From an archaeon (GTDB taxonomy: Archaea > Thermoproteota > Nitrososphaeria > Nitrososphaerales > Gagatemarchaeaceae), in contig JAJYWC010000004.1 in assembly GCA_021791695.1 (NCBI GenBank), forward strand, positions 1-64,000: a stretch of DNA of 64,000 bases. Reading direction: 5' to 3'. The translations under genes were made by a program, and so were the position numbers. A model generated the notes under the pieces. It was not told the origin of the DNA. It worked only from the letters and a program-made list of their open reading frames with translations, and did not search any database. How positions within the stretch are numbered: position 1 is the stretch's first letter; the number at the start of each line of letters is the position of its first letter. This document shows positions 32,462-41,387 of this stretch, piece by piece.

Positions 32462-33708
32462 GCGTAGTAGCTGCCAGAGAGCTCGAAGAAGATGCCAGGA
32501 AGTACGCCGGAGAGGCGATCCGCCTCGACTCACAGGGTGCACACGGCATGGCGATCCAGATGTACCAGAAGGCCATCTCGACGCTCATCAAGCTAGTCCA
32601 CCTCTACCCGGACTACAAGCTGAACCGCCACTACATGGAGCGTGCCGGGCTCTACCAGGAAAGGGTCAAGGCCATCCAGCAGGCTCACGGCCTCGTACCT
32701 CGTGATATGCAAAGCGATGAATCGACCTTCACGCCGGTCGCCATAGCCGGCGGCAACTCGGGGGACGGCAACGGTCACGCTCCGGAGAACGGCAACGGCG
32801 GGGCAAAGGGACCCCAGATGGTCCAGCAGCTCAAGTCCACGTTCAACGAGCTCGTGGTCAAGGAGAAGCCCAACGTCAAGTGGGACGACGTCATCGGCCT
32901 GGAGGACGCGAAGAGGGCGATCCGCGAGTCGATCGTCTTCCCATTCGAGAGACCAGACCTGTTCCCGCTGGGCTGGCCGAGGGGTATGCTTCTCTACGGG
33001 CCTCCAGGGTGCGGCAAGACCATCCTCGCGGCCGCGACGGCGGCCGAGATCAACGGGTACTTCATCTCGATCGATGCCGCTTCGATAATGTCCAAGTGGC
33101 TCGGGGAGGCCGAGAAGAACGTCTCGAAGCTCTTCAACGAGGCCAGGAAGCTGCTCGAGAAGGGCGACCCCGTTATAATATTCATCGATGAGCTCGATTC
33201 GCTTCTAGGCTCGCGCTCCAACGAGGTCGGGGGCGAGATAAGGGTTAGGAACCAGTTCCTCAAGGAGATGGACGGGATCCAGGACAAGGGCAAGCACACC
33301 CACCTCTACACCATCGGCGCCACCAACAAGCCCTGGGCGCTCGACTGGCCGTTCCTCAGACGCTTCGAGAAGCGCATCTACGTCCCGCTCCCCAACTTCG
33401 AAGGCAGGATCTCCATGTTCAAGAACTACACAGCTCCGATAAACGTCGACCCGAGCATCAGCCTGGAGGACTTGTCAAGAATATCGGAGGGCTACTCCGG
33501 GTCGGACATCCGCGACATATGTCAGGGCGGGCAGCTGAGGGTGGTACGCGAGCTCTTCGAGAGCGGACGAGCGGTAGACAAGACCGTGCAGCCCAGGCCC
33601 ATAGTCATGACGGACTTCAAGGAGATTATGAAGGCAAGGCGACCGAGCGTCTCGCCCGAGATGCTCCGAGCATACGCCAACTGGACCGAGCAGTTCAAGG
33701 CCCTCTAG
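32458..33708 (+). CDS. cdvC: CdvC, Vps4-type AAA+ ATPase
   Basis: 416 residues. N-terminal MIT helices (ARELEEDARKYAGEAIRLDS ... AIQMYQKAISTLIKLVHLYP), a Gly/Asn-rich linker, then the AAA+ module: Walker A GPPGCGKT, Walker B IIFIDELDSLLG, sensor GATNKPWALD, arginine finger region LRRFEKRIYVPLP and Vps4-type C-terminal helix. It extracts ESCRT-III subunits to remodel the division ring. Start coupled to cdvB by a 4-nt overlap; ends 4 nt from a convergent ABC gene. Confidence 0.95.
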   Translation: MSVVAARELEEDARKYAGEAIRLDSQGAHGMAIQMYQKAISTLIKLVHLYPDYKLNRHYMERAGLYQERVKAIQQAHGLVPRDMQSDESTFTPVAIAGGNSGDGNGHAPENGNGGAKGPQMVQQLKSTFNELVVKEKPNVKWDDVIGLEDAKRAIRESIVFPFERPDLFPLGWPRGMLLYGPPGCGKTILAAATAAEINGYFISIDAASIMSKWLGEAEKNVSKLFNEARKLLEKGDPVIIFIDELDSLLGSRSNEVGGEIRVRNQFLKEMDGIQDKGKHTHLYTIGATNKPWALDWPFLRRFEKRIYVPLPNFEGRISMFKNYTAPINVDPSISLEDLSRISEGYSGSDIRDICQGGQLRVVRELFESGRAVDKTVQPRPIVMTDFKEIMKARRPSVSPEMLRAYANWTEQFKAL

Positions 33709-33712
33709 TCGC

Positions 33713-34459
33713 TCAGTAAAGGCCGTCCATAGTCGCGCGCTGGCTGTCCGCGAACCTGCTCCCCTCCCCTTTCGGTATCTCGCGAACGACCCTGCCGTCC
33801 CTCAGAGACAGCGACCTGTCGCAGCGGGCTACGACTATCGGGTCGTGGGTCACGAGCACGAAGGTGGTCTTCTGTTCGTCCCTGAGCGATACTATCAGTT
33901 CCATCAGGGCCTCGGCGGACTTGGAGTCGAGGTCTCCTGTCGGCTCGTCCCCGAGTATGACAGCCGGGTCGTTCGACAGGGCCCTCGCAACGGAGACCCT
34001 CTGCTGCTCGCCCCCACTAAGCTGGTCGGGTGTGTGGTCCAGCCTCGCCTCCAGCCCGACCCTCTCGAGCAGTGACCTGGCCCTCTCGATCCTCTTCCTC
34101 TTGTCCATCCCGGCTAAGCTCAGCGGCAGCTCGACGTTCTCGAGAGCAGAAAGCGTAGGGATGAGGTTGTAGAACTGGAAGATGAATCCCACCTTCTTCA
34201 GCCTGTATTCCGCGAGCCGTCTTTCATCTAGGCGACCGAGCTCTATCCCGTCGACTACGATGGACCCGCGTGACGGTCTGTCAATGCCACCTATCATGTT
34301 CAACAGCGTAGACTTTCCTGAGCCCGATGGCCCGACCACTCCGACTATCTCCGACCTTCTGACAGCCAAGTCGACCCCGTTCAGGGCAGCCACGGGAAAG
34401 TCGCCGTGCCGGTACTCCCTTGCCAGGCCCCTGACTTCGACCATCAGGGGGTCAGACAT
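33713..34459 (-). CDS. ABC transporter ATPase, LolD/MacB type
   Basis: 248 residues. Walker A GPSGSGKST, Q-loop FIFQFYNLIPTLSALENVEL (typical of the MacB/LolD group), signature LSGGEQQRVSVARAL, Walker B ILGDEPTGDLDS, and H-loop THD. It works with the FtsX-like permease whose 3' end overlaps its start by 8 nt. Such pairs use ATP for mechanotransmission or export across the membrane rather than classical transport; substrate unknown. Confidence 0.93.
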   Translation of the reverse strand: MSDPLMVEVRGLAREYRHGDFPVAALNGVDLAVRRSEIVGVVGPSGSGKSTLLNMIGGIDRPSRGSIVVDGIELGRLDERRLAEYRLKKVGFIFQFYNLIPTLSALENVELPLSLAGMDKRKRIERARSLLERVGLEARLDHTPDQLSGGEQQRVSVARALSNDPAVILGDEPTGDLDSKSAEALMELIVSLRDEQKTTFVLVTHDPIVVARCDRSLSLRDGRVVREIPKGEGSRFADSQRATMDGLY

Positions 34460-35657
34460 GGCGTAGGGCCTCCGCGGGGTCCATCCGAGATGCGCGCCAG
34501 GCTGGGTAGATTCCGGCTACCACTCCGACTCCTATGCCCAGGGCGAGGCTGAGCAGGACCAGCTCGGGTGTTATGGCTGGCGCGAGCACCCCTGAGAACA
34601 GCCGCGCCCCCCTGCCAAGACCGCCCGCTCCCGCGCCCCCGCCCAGGGATGAGAGGAGCAGGGAGGTCGCCGCGCCGATCGCGACGCCCGCGGCCCCTCC
34701 GACGACCCCGATTAGGAAGGCTTCACCAATGAATATCTTCAGGACCTGGCTCGACCTCGCCCCGATTGCCTTCAGGGTGCCGATCTCCCTGGTCCTCTCC
34801 GCGACCGACATTATCATGGTGTTGGCGACCCCGAACCCTCCAGCTAGCAACGCCACAAACCCGATAACGGCAAAGACCGTCGTAAGGGTCCCCGTGAGAC
34901 TCGAGACTGCTGTCGCTATGTTGGTCGAAGTTACAACCCTCACGCCCGCCACCTTATCCTGTATCTCGGCGGCCACCGTGCTCGCGTTCTCCTGCGGCAC
35001 GACCTTCACATAGACCTCGCTGACCTTCCCCTGTTCTCCGGCTATCCCCTGTGCGTTCGAGAGGGGGATGTACACCGACCTGTCCAGGAAGGTCGTGCTC
35101 GATGAGAAGGTGCCGACGACCGTGTAGGGGGCTCCACCTGTGGAGTTTGGGCCGAGAGTGACCCGCGAGCCCACCGAGATGCTGAGCTGGCCTGCAAGGG
35201 TGTCGCTGATGACCACCTGGTCGCTCGGGGCGGTGCTCAGCGAGGTCCCGCTCTGGATGCTGAGGCCGTTCGTCGCAAGGGGGTAGCTGCTCGGGTCGAT
35301 TCCGGCCAAAAGGACCGTCTGTCCGTTGAGGTAGGCGGTCGAGGAGAGCTGTCCGGTCGCCGCGTAGACTCCACCGAGGCCTGCGATCTCGGCGACGGTG
35401 GACTGGTTCAGGTTGTAACCTGAGCTGAACAGCGCGCGGATCCCGGCGCCGCTGCCTGTGGGGGTGGTGGCGTTCACTATGGTGACCTGGGCGGGGAGGA
35501 TCTCCCGGATCAGGCCGTTCGTCTGTGTGGCCGTGCCCTCGGTAAGAGCGAGCAGGACCATTATCAGAGCGACGCCCACTACTATCCCAGATACGGTCAG
35601 GATGGTCCTCGCCTTCCTCCTCCTGAGGTTGCGAGACGCCATGCTGAGAGAAGACAT
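34452..35657 (-). CDS. FtsX/MacB-like ABC permease
   Basis: 401 residues. N-terminal helix ARTILTVSGIVVGVALIMVL after the RNLRRRKAR motif, a ~200-residue extracellular MacB periplasmic-core-like domain (VTIVNATTPTGSGAGIRALF ... VTLGPNSTGG), then three C-terminal helices (VFAVIGFVALLAGGFGVANT, AFLIGVVGGAAGVAIGAATS, ELVLLSLALGIGVGVVAGIY) with the FtsX ARTREIGTLKAIGA-like motif (ERTREIGTLKAIGARSSQVL) and PAWRASRMDPAEALR end. ATG start; divergent from aspS. Confidence 0.93.
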   Translation of the reverse strand: MSSLSMASRNLRRRKARTILTVSGIVVGVALIMVLLALTEGTATQTNGLIREILPAQVTIVNATTPTGSGAGIRALFSSGYNLNQSTVAEIAGLGGVYAATGQLSSTAYLNGQTVLLAGIDPSSYPLATNGLSIQSGTSLSTAPSDQVVISDTLAGQLSISVGSRVTLGPNSTGGAPYTVVGTFSSSTTFLDRSVYIPLSNAQGIAGEQGKVSEVYVKVVPQENASTVAAEIQDKVAGVRVVTSTNIATAVSSLTGTLTTVFAVIGFVALLAGGFGVANTMIMSVAERTREIGTLKAIGARSSQVLKIFIGEAFLIGVVGGAAGVAIGAATSLLLSSLGGGAGAGGLGRGARLFSGVLAPAITPELVLLSLALGIGVGVVAGIYPAWRASRMDPAEALRHV

Positions 35658-35680
35658 ACGACGGCGAGCGCGCTGACCCG

Positions 35681-35690
35681 ACTATATACT
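35681..35690 (+). promoter_or_regulatory. TATA box of aspS
   Basis: ACTATATACT, centred ~25 nt upstream of GTG 35710. The spacing predicts transcription starting at the GTG itself and decides the start in favour of a leaderless GTG over the ATG at 35743. Confidence 0.55.
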
Positions 35691-35709
35691 CTCAGAACCG
35701 CGAGTCCGA

Positions 35710-37077
35710 GTGACGAATCCGAGTTCAAGATTCTTAAGGTCGATGGCGGCAGCATTAGGAGGCTTGGACGATCTCGTGTCCGCGGATGCGCTGAAGGGGA
35801 TGATTGGCCAGCAGGCGAGCGTCTCCGGCTGGGTCCACGACATCAGGCTCTTGGGGGGCATCAATTTCGTCCTTCTCAGGAACAGGGAGGGGGTGATCCA
35901 GGTCACGGTACCGAAGAAAGCCGTCACTCCAGAGCTGATGGCGACCGTCTCCGCGCTCCACCCTGAGGATGTCATCAGGGTCAACGGATTGGTCAAGGAG
36001 TCCAAGCAGGCGCGAAACGGCTTCGAGATAATCCCCGATTCTCTGACTGTGGTCGCGGCTTCGGCGGTGCCGCTCCCCCTCGACCCGAGGGGTGTCACAG
36101 AAGCCAACTTAGACACGAGACTCGAGTGGCGCACCCTGGACCTCAGAAGGCCCGAGAGCGCGGCGGTCTTCAAGGTCGAGGACGCGCTCATCACGGGGAT
36201 GGAGGACTACCTGAGAGAGAGCGGATTCCTCCGTATCTTCACGCCAAGTATCCTCGGCGGAATCTCCGAAGGCGGGTCGGAGGTGTTCAAGCTAGACTTC
36301 TACGGAAAGCCGGCCTTTCTCCGTCAGGACCCGCAGCTCCACCGCCAGCTTGCCATCGCCGGGGGGTTGGGCCGCGTGTACGACCTGGGAGCCAACTGGA
36401 GGGCCGAGCTCTCACACACTCCGAGGCACATGAGCGAGCACAGGACCATCGCCCCGGAGATGTCCTTCCTCTCGGACGAGAGGGACACCATGCGCGTTGA
36501 AGAGGCCATGGTGGTCCGCGGAATCGGGAACGTAATCAGCAAGTGTGGCCGCGAACTGGGCCTGCTGAAGCTCGACCTGGTCGAGCCGAAGACTCCGTTT
36601 CCGGAACTCTCCTTCCCCGAAATATACGGACTGCTCGAGAGGCGCGGTCACAAGCTCCCCGAGAACCAGGACCTCGACAGGGAATCGGAGAAGCTGCTCA
36701 CCGATCTCGTAAAACATGAGTACAATTCCGACTTTTTCTTCGTGAACCGGTTCCCCTCGAAGGTCAAGCCGTTCTATGTCATGCGCGTCGACGAAGAGCC
36801 GCGATACGCGCGGTCGGTCGATATGGTGTTCAAAGGGCTGGAGCTCTCCTCGGGAGGCCAGCGGGAGCACCGGCACGACAAGATAATCGAGCAGATCCGC
36901 GAGAAGGGGATGGACGAGCAGGGGCTCAAGTGGTTCACGGAACCCTTCAGGTACGGGGTGCCGCCTCACGGAGGTTTCTCGTTGGGTATCGAGAGGTTCG
37001 TCGCGACGCTGCTGAACATCCCGAGCGTGAAGGAAGCCGCTCTCTTCCCAAGAGACCCCGAGAGACTGCAACCGTAG
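35710..37077 (+). CDS. aspS: Aspartyl-tRNA synthetase, archaeal type
   Basis: 455 residues from GTG 35710 (444 from ATG 35743). N-terminal OB-fold anticodon domain (VSGWVHDIRLLGGINFVLLR), then class II core: FLRIFTPSILGGISEGGSEV, YGKPAFLRQDPQLHRQLAIA, motif 2 as GANWRAELSHTPRHMSEH, motif 3 GGFSLGIERFVATLL and the FPRDPERLQP end typical of archaeal AspRS. Motif 2 has WRAE rather than FRAE, and SEHRTIAPEM where TSLDxEM is usual. It may charge both tRNA-Asp and tRNA-Asn; this cannot be decided by eye. Confidence 0.9.
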   Translation: MTNPSSRFLRSMAAALGGLDDLVSADALKGMIGQQASVSGWVHDIRLLGGINFVLLRNREGVIQVTVPKKAVTPELMATVSALHPEDVIRVNGLVKESKQARNGFEIIPDSLTVVAASAVPLPLDPRGVTEANLDTRLEWRTLDLRRPESAAVFKVEDALITGMEDYLRESGFLRIFTPSILGGISEGGSEVFKLDFYGKPAFLRQDPQLHRQLAIAGGLGRVYDLGANWRAELSHTPRHMSEHRTIAPEMSFLSDERDTMRVEEAMVVRGIGNVISKCGRELGLLKLDLVEPKTPFPELSFPEIYGLLERRGHKLPENQDLDRESEKLLTDLVKHEYNSDFFFVNRFPSKVKPFYVMRVDEEPRYARSVDMVFKGLELSSGGQREHRHDKIIEQIREKGMDEQGLKWFTEPFRYGVPPHGGFSLGIERFVATLLNIPSVKEAALFPRDPERLQP

Positions 37078-37136
37078 CCGCGGCGCCCAAAGCTCCCATC
37101 TGAAACAGTTATAGGCCCGCGACCGGTGTTCCATCC

Positions 37137-37517
37137 GTGAGCTACCGCCCCCGCTTCCTGCTTGCCTTCGACGCTGACTGCGGTCAGTGCACGAGCTTCA
37201 AGGGCCTAGTCTCCTTCCTCGACCTGAGACACAACTTGGACTACATCTCGCTGAGCGACGCTGACGAACGAGGCGTCCTGCAGAGGCTCCCTGAGCGCAA
37301 GCGCTACTCCTCTGCGCACCTTGTGTCGCCGGACGGCACGATATTCAGCGGAGCAGACGCGATCCCCCGTATACTCGGTCTGCTGCCCGGAGGATGGCTG
37401 TCTTCCAGGTTGACGGGCGGCTGCGGATTGGGTAGGACATGCGTGCGGTTCCTCTATCGAACTGCCTCGAGGCTGCACGATACAGGAGACTGTGGGACCG
37501 GCAAAAAAGGCGGCTAG
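37137..37517 (+). CDS. DCC-family (DUF393) thiol-disulfide oxidoreductase-like protein
   Basis: 126 residues. LLAFDADCGQCTSFKGLVSF carries the family CxxC (C15/C18) in FDxDCxxC; later YSSAHLVSPDGTIFSGADAI matches the A-L-x-D-G-G-A region. Three more Cys near the C-terminus. DCC proteins are small thioredoxin-like proteins of uncertain redox role. GTG start. Stop shared as CTAG with the convergent NusA-like gene. Confidence 0.8.
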   Translation: MSYRPRFLLAFDADCGQCTSFKGLVSFLDLRHNLDYISLSDADERGVLQRLPERKRYSSAHLVSPDGTIFSGADAIPRILGLLPGGWLSSRLTGGCGLGRTCVRFLYRTASRLHDTGDCGTGKKGG

Positions 37518-38044
37518 AGTCTCAGCGTAGCTTCTCTTTCGAACTCCACCATGAGCTCGATGCCCTTGACCTGCCGGACGATCTTCTTCAGGGTCTCTAT
37601 CTCGGCGGACAGGCGTTCTACCCTCCTTCCCGGGATGATCGCCTTGGTGAGCTTGGAGCCGTCCGGAAGCCACACCGTGTTCACCGTGAGCAGCCTTATC
37701 GGATAGAACAGGTCTTCAAGGAAACGCCTGTCGGAGTTGGAGGCGGCAATCACCCAGACCTTCCCCTTCAGCTGCTCCTCGAGCTTCTGCTTGATTTCGG
37801 GCTTGGACCTGACGATGGCCGCGTCGGCCTGCTCGACCTCAAGAACATAGTTGCCATCCACCTGGAAGCTGCGCAGCAGCGTCATCTTGTTCACCTCGGG
37901 GATCTTCTCGGCCAGCTTCACCAGGGCCTTGGAGACCTGGATGTCAGCCTCGGTGATCTGCCCGGCCGTGAGTTTGGCCTGGCATTTGGCACAAAGGATG
38001 CCCGTCTTTGCGTCAAATGCGCAAATAGGAATCCTCGGTGGCAA
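37514..38044 (-). CDS. NusA-like transcription/translation factor with zinc and KH-type domains
   Basis: 176 residues from TTG 38044, ~28 nt after TATA TTTTTATATT (leaderless). N-terminal PICAFDAKTGILCAKCQAKL with Cys residues, then ITEADIQVSKALVKLAEKIP, a hallmark of the archaeal NusA-related family found beside ribosomal operons, and a KH-like region (VWVIAASNSDRRFLEDLFYP ... SKLTKAIIPG). It is probably an RNA-binding cytoplasmic factor. Confidence 0.82.
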   Translation of the reverse strand: MPPRIPICAFDAKTGILCAKCQAKLTAGQITEADIQVSKALVKLAEKIPEVNKMTLLRSFQVDGNYVLEVEQADAAIVRSKPEIKQKLEEQLKGKVWVIAASNSDRRFLEDLFYPIRLLTVNTVWLPDGSKLTKAIIPGRRVERLSAEIETLKKIVRQVKGIELMVEFEREATLRL

Positions 38045-38127
38045 GATCTCAGAAAGCCACGCGCCGCATGCAATATAAAAATTGCGGCGGTCTGCTCTCG
38101 AATCTAGGACTCGGATGAATCAGAGAC

Positions 38128-38412
38128 TCACTTACAGAGGTGAATTTCCATAGAACTGACGCTGTTCGTCGCGCCGGACTCCAGGTTCTTCACCAGCTCG
38201 GTGGCGATGTCGACGCTCTTGACGGTGACTCCTGGGACGAACCGCTTGGTGATTATCTGCGCCGCGTCGACCGCTTTCGATATGGCTCGGCCGCGCGCCT
38301 TGATCGTGATGTCAGGGGTCCCGTTTTGGAACAGGGTCAGGCACGCCATGACGTAGCTCATCACTGGTTTCTTCCCGACGAAGATGGTGTTGTTCTGTTT
38401 TTGCGCGCTCAA
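38128..38412 (-). CDS. albA: Alba chromatin/RNA-binding protein
   Basis: 94 residues. NTIFVGKKPVMSYVMACLTL, ITIKARGRAISKAVDAAQII and VKSVDIATELVKNLESGATN are diagnostic of Alba; the lysine in GKKPVMSYV is the site of acetylation in Sulfolobus. TTG start at 38412 with TATA ATAAATAACG ~30 nt upstream. An abundant nucleoid and RNA-binding protein. Confidence 0.96.
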   Translation of the reverse strand: MSAQKQNNTIFVGKKPVMSYVMACLTLFQNGTPDITIKARGRAISKAVDAAQIITKRFVPGVTVKSVDIATELVKNLESGATNSVSSMEIHLCK

Positions 38413-38536
38413 TTCTCTTCTGGAAAATGAGAGGCGCTTTACGTTATTTATGTCTAATGGGCATCCAACCGCGGAGACCTCTTCGTAAAGTGGACCCCTC
38501 CGCTAGCTTTATGCCGACAGGCGGGCGAGCCCAGGC

Positions 38537-39634
38537 GTGCGACTGCTCGAGTATCAGGGAAAGGAACTTTTCGAGAAGTACGGGATCCCCATTCCTCTTT
38601 CGCGCCTGGTAAGGTCAGCTTCTGACGTTTCCTCCGCTCTCAAGCGGGTCGGGTTGCCCGCCGTGATCAAGGCCCAGGTGCTCGCCGGAGGCAGGGGCAA
38701 GGCTGGAGGGGTAGTTGTGGTTAGCTCGGAAGGCCAGGCAGAGCGGGAGGCAGGCAGGATAATGGACCTGAGGATAGGGGGCGAGAAGACCAGCGCGCTC
38801 CTGGTCGAGAGGGCTTCGACCCATACGGGCGAGATGTACCTCTCGGTGACCCTTGACCGCAGCAGGAGGAGCTTCGTCCTGATAGCAACGAGTTCGGGCG
38901 GCATCGAGGTCGAGTCGACGAAAGACCAGGTCCTCGAGCCGATCCCAGTGTCGGGCCTTACGAAGGCCGCAGCGGAGTCGGTAGCCGACCGTCTCGGACT
39001 CTCCGGGAGCAGCAGGGACGGCTTTGTGAACGTAGCCATGAGCCTGGAGCGGCTCGTCAGAGAGGAAGAGTGCGAGCTCGCTGAGATCAACCCGCTGGCG
39101 ACCCTTCCGGACGGGTCTCTCCTGGCGCTCGACTCGAAGGTCATCTTGGACGACAACGCTCTCTTCAGGCATCCGGAGTTCTCTCAGCTTCCCCCGGAGG
39201 ACCCTCTCGAGGGAGAGGCTGCGAAGGAAGGATTCGCGTTCGTGAGGCTCGACGGCAACATAGCGGTCGTCGGCAACGGGGCGGGCCTGGTCCTCTCGAC
39301 ACTCGACCTGGTCGCCGACGCCGGTGGCAAGCCCGCCTGTTTCCTGGACCTCGGCGGGGGTTCTCAGCAGTCGAGGGTCGAGGCCGCGCTCAGGCTCGTC
39401 AAGAAGCTCCCCAGCGCGGAACGCATCCTGGTCAACATCTTCGGTGGCATCACCCGGACCACCGACGTCGCGGCGGGGCTGAAGAACGTGGTCAACGAAG
39501 GACCGACCGCTCCCGTCTACGCGAGGATTAGCGGAGCAGAGGAAGAAGAGGCCCGAAAGCTCCTCGCGGACACGCCGGTGAAGCTCTATTCGACGGCTCC
39601 GGAGGCGGTGAAGGCGGTGGTGGGACTCGCATGA
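38537..39634 (+). CDS. sucC: Succinyl-CoA synthetase (ADP-forming) beta subunit
   Basis: 365 residues. ATP-grasp: LLEYQGKELFEKYGIPIPLS, VIKAQVLAGGRGKAGGVVVV, LAEINPLATLPDGSLLALDS, and the C-terminal CoA-ligase part KPACFLDLGGGSQQSRVEAA ... NIFGGITRTTDVAAGL. TCA-cycle enzyme making ATP from succinyl-CoA. GTG start; overlaps sucD by 4 nt. Confidence 0.96.
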   Translation: MRLLEYQGKELFEKYGIPIPLSRLVRSASDVSSALKRVGLPAVIKAQVLAGGRGKAGGVVVVSSEGQAEREAGRIMDLRIGGEKTSALLVERASTHTGEMYLSVTLDRSRRSFVLIATSSGGIEVESTKDQVLEPIPVSGLTKAAAESVADRLGLSGSSRDGFVNVAMSLERLVREEECELAEINPLATLPDGSLLALDSKVILDDNALFRHPEFSQLPPEDPLEGEAAKEGFAFVRLDGNIAVVGNGAGLVLSTLDLVADAGGKPACFLDLGGGSQQSRVEAALRLVKKLPSAERILVNIFGGITRTTDVAAGLKNVVNEGPTAPVYARISGAEEEEARKLLADTPVKLYSTAPEAVKAVVGLA

Positions 39635-40506
39635 TTCTACCCGAGCAGGGCGAACCGATAGTCGTCCAGGGTATCACGGGCAAGTTCGGCAGTCTCCATG
39701 CCGGGCTCATGCTCCAGTACGGGACGAACGTTGCGGCTGGCGTTACGCCGGGTAGGAAGGGCGAGAAGGTGGTGGGCGTTCCGGTCTACGACAAGGTCGC
39801 TCAGGCGGTCGCCGAGACGGGTGCGAGATGCTCCATCGTCTTCGTGCCGGCGCCCTACTTCTACTCAGCGGTCGAGGAGGCGATCCTCGCGGGGATCAAG
39901 CTGGTCGTGGCGATAACTGAGCACGTCCCGATAAGAGACGAGCTGAAGATGATAGACCTCGCCAGGGCCCACGACGTGACGGTGGTGGGTCCTAACACGC
40001 CAGGAGTGATACTCCCCTCGCGCAAGATAAAGATGGGCATCATGCCTGCACCCTCGTTCAAGGCCGGCAGGGTCGCGCTGTTCTCCCGCAGCGGTACGCT
40101 GATGTACGAGATAGCCAACCAGCTCACGCTAGGAGGACTCGGTCAGACCATTGCCCTGGGGATAGGAGGAGACCCCGTGAACGGTACCACGATGATAGAC
40201 TGGTTTGACTGGGTTCGCACGAGGAACGACATCGAGGGAGTGGTGGCTGTGGGAGAGATAGGCGGAGACTCTGAAGAGCGGCTCGCGCGCTACATCTCTG
40301 AGACGAAGTTCCCCAAACCGATCTTCTCGTACGTCGCCGGCCGCGCCGCGCCCAGAGAGAAGAGGATGGGCCACGCCGGCGCGATAATCTACGGGGATCT
40401 TGGCACGGCGGACTCCAAGATCTCCGCATTCAGGTCAGCCGGCGTGCAGGTGGCGATGACTCCGAGCGAAGTCGCGACGCTCGTCGGCAGGACACTCAAC
40501 CGCTAG
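39631..40506 (+). CDS. sucD: Succinyl-CoA synthetase alpha subunit
   Basis: 291 residues. CoA-binding Rossmann part VQGITGKFGSLHAGLMLQYG, VGVPVYDKVAQAVAE, GPNTPGVI, SRSGTLMYEIANQLT, and the phosphohistidine loop RMGHAGAIIYG (His ~247). Forms the heteromer with the preceding beta subunit, start overlapping its stop. Confidence 0.97.
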   Translation: MILPEQGEPIVVQGITGKFGSLHAGLMLQYGTNVAAGVTPGRKGEKVVGVPVYDKVAQAVAETGARCSIVFVPAPYFYSAVEEAILAGIKLVVAITEHVPIRDELKMIDLARAHDVTVVGPNTPGVILPSRKIKMGIMPAPSFKAGRVALFSRSGTLMYEIANQLTLGGLGQTIALGIGGDPVNGTTMIDWFDWVRTRNDIEGVVAVGEIGGDSEERLARYISETKFPKPIFSYVAGRAAPREKRMGHAGAIIYGDLGTADSKISAFRSAGVQVAMTPSEVATLVGRTLNR

Positions 40507-40515
40507 ATATCATGT

Positions 40516-40977
40516 TTACCTGAGCCCGAGCGCGTCTTTGAGGTCTATCTCGTGGTCCTGCTCCTCGGCGATGATATCGCGCAGCGCCTCCGACAGCGCG
40601 AATTCTCCCGCGGCTTCCGCCTGCCTTATCCTATCGCGGTAGTTCCTTATGGTTTCACGTTCCCCACTGAGGTCTATCTCGAGCATCTTCTTCGAGCTTG
40701 TGGAGAACTCCGCAGGCTTCGGCGTCACCGTTGGGTTGCCCCCCAGATAATCGATCTGCCTGGCCACTTCGAGCGCGTGCGATAGCTCCTGAGCCGCGTG
40801 TTTCTTCAGCTGGTCGGCGATGTCGTAGTATTCGCCGCCTTTCAGTGCCGCGCTGAACACCACGTACTGGATGATCGCTTTGTACTCCCGCGCAAGGTCT
40901 CCGTTCAAACCCTCGAGCATCTCTTTCCTTCCAGGATTCGACAGGTCCCCTGCATCTGCAGAATTGGACTTCGTCAT
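40516..40977 (-). CDS. Ferritin-like di-iron protein
   Basis: 153 residues, four-helix bundle. LAREYKAIIQYVVFSAALKG (first Glu ligand), HAAQELSHALEVARQIDYLG (ExxH), ERETIRNYRDRIRQAEAAGE, and IIAEEQDHEIDLKDAL (second ExxH) give the two-metal site of ferritin/Dps-like or bacterioferritin-like proteins. A polar N-terminal ~20 residues precedes the bundle. Iron storage or peroxide protection is likely; no heme Met can be assigned. Confidence 0.85.
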   Translation of the reverse strand: MTKSNSADAGDLSNPGRKEMLEGLNGDLAREYKAIIQYVVFSAALKGGEYYDIADQLKKHAAQELSHALEVARQIDYLGGNPTVTPKPAEFSTSSKKMLEIDLSGERETIRNYRDRIRQAEAAGEFALSEALRDIIAEEQDHEIDLKDALGLR

Positions 40978-41038
40978 GACGCATGGGCTGGCGTCGGAGA
41001 CCTCTTAGCACTACGCTAACAATGTACGAGGAGCAGCC

Positions 41039-41236
41039 TCAGACCGAGAAGGTGTAAGTTCCCGCGGCGAAGCCGCATACTCTACCTCCCGTGACACCGG
41101 CGGCTGTGCCCAGGAATGCGCGGACGTGCCAGTCCTGACCCTGTGGAAAGCACTCTCCTACCATCCCTATGAAGTTATACGAAGTGCATTCATAGCGGAC
41201 GAAGCCACCCGGAGCGGCCCCGCCCGCTGCAACCAT
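41039..41236 (-). CDS. Doubtful small protein in a 410-bp gene-poor gap
   Basis: 65 residues beginning MVAAGGAAPGGFVRYECTSY and ending GGRVCGFAAGTYTFSV, with three cysteines. It looks like the C-terminal piece of an exported beta protein rather than a complete gene. TATA-like ACATATACAG overlaps too closely to serve this start. The surrounding 40978-41387 holds no better candidate. Confidence 0.25.
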   Translation of the reverse strand: MVAAGGAAPGGFVRYECTSYNFIGMVGECFPQGQDWHVRAFLGTAAGVTGGRVCGFAAGTYTFSV

Positions 41237-41387
41237 ATGTTCATTCGTAACTGTATATGTTTCTTAGAGTTTCATGGTCTTTAAATTGCAGCTATATGTC
41301 TTACCTCGAAATTCGTTCTGCCCAGAGGACAGGCGAACGATGGTCCTCGTTGCACCCGGTTCCGGTCCATTTGCCTTCCCTAGCGAA

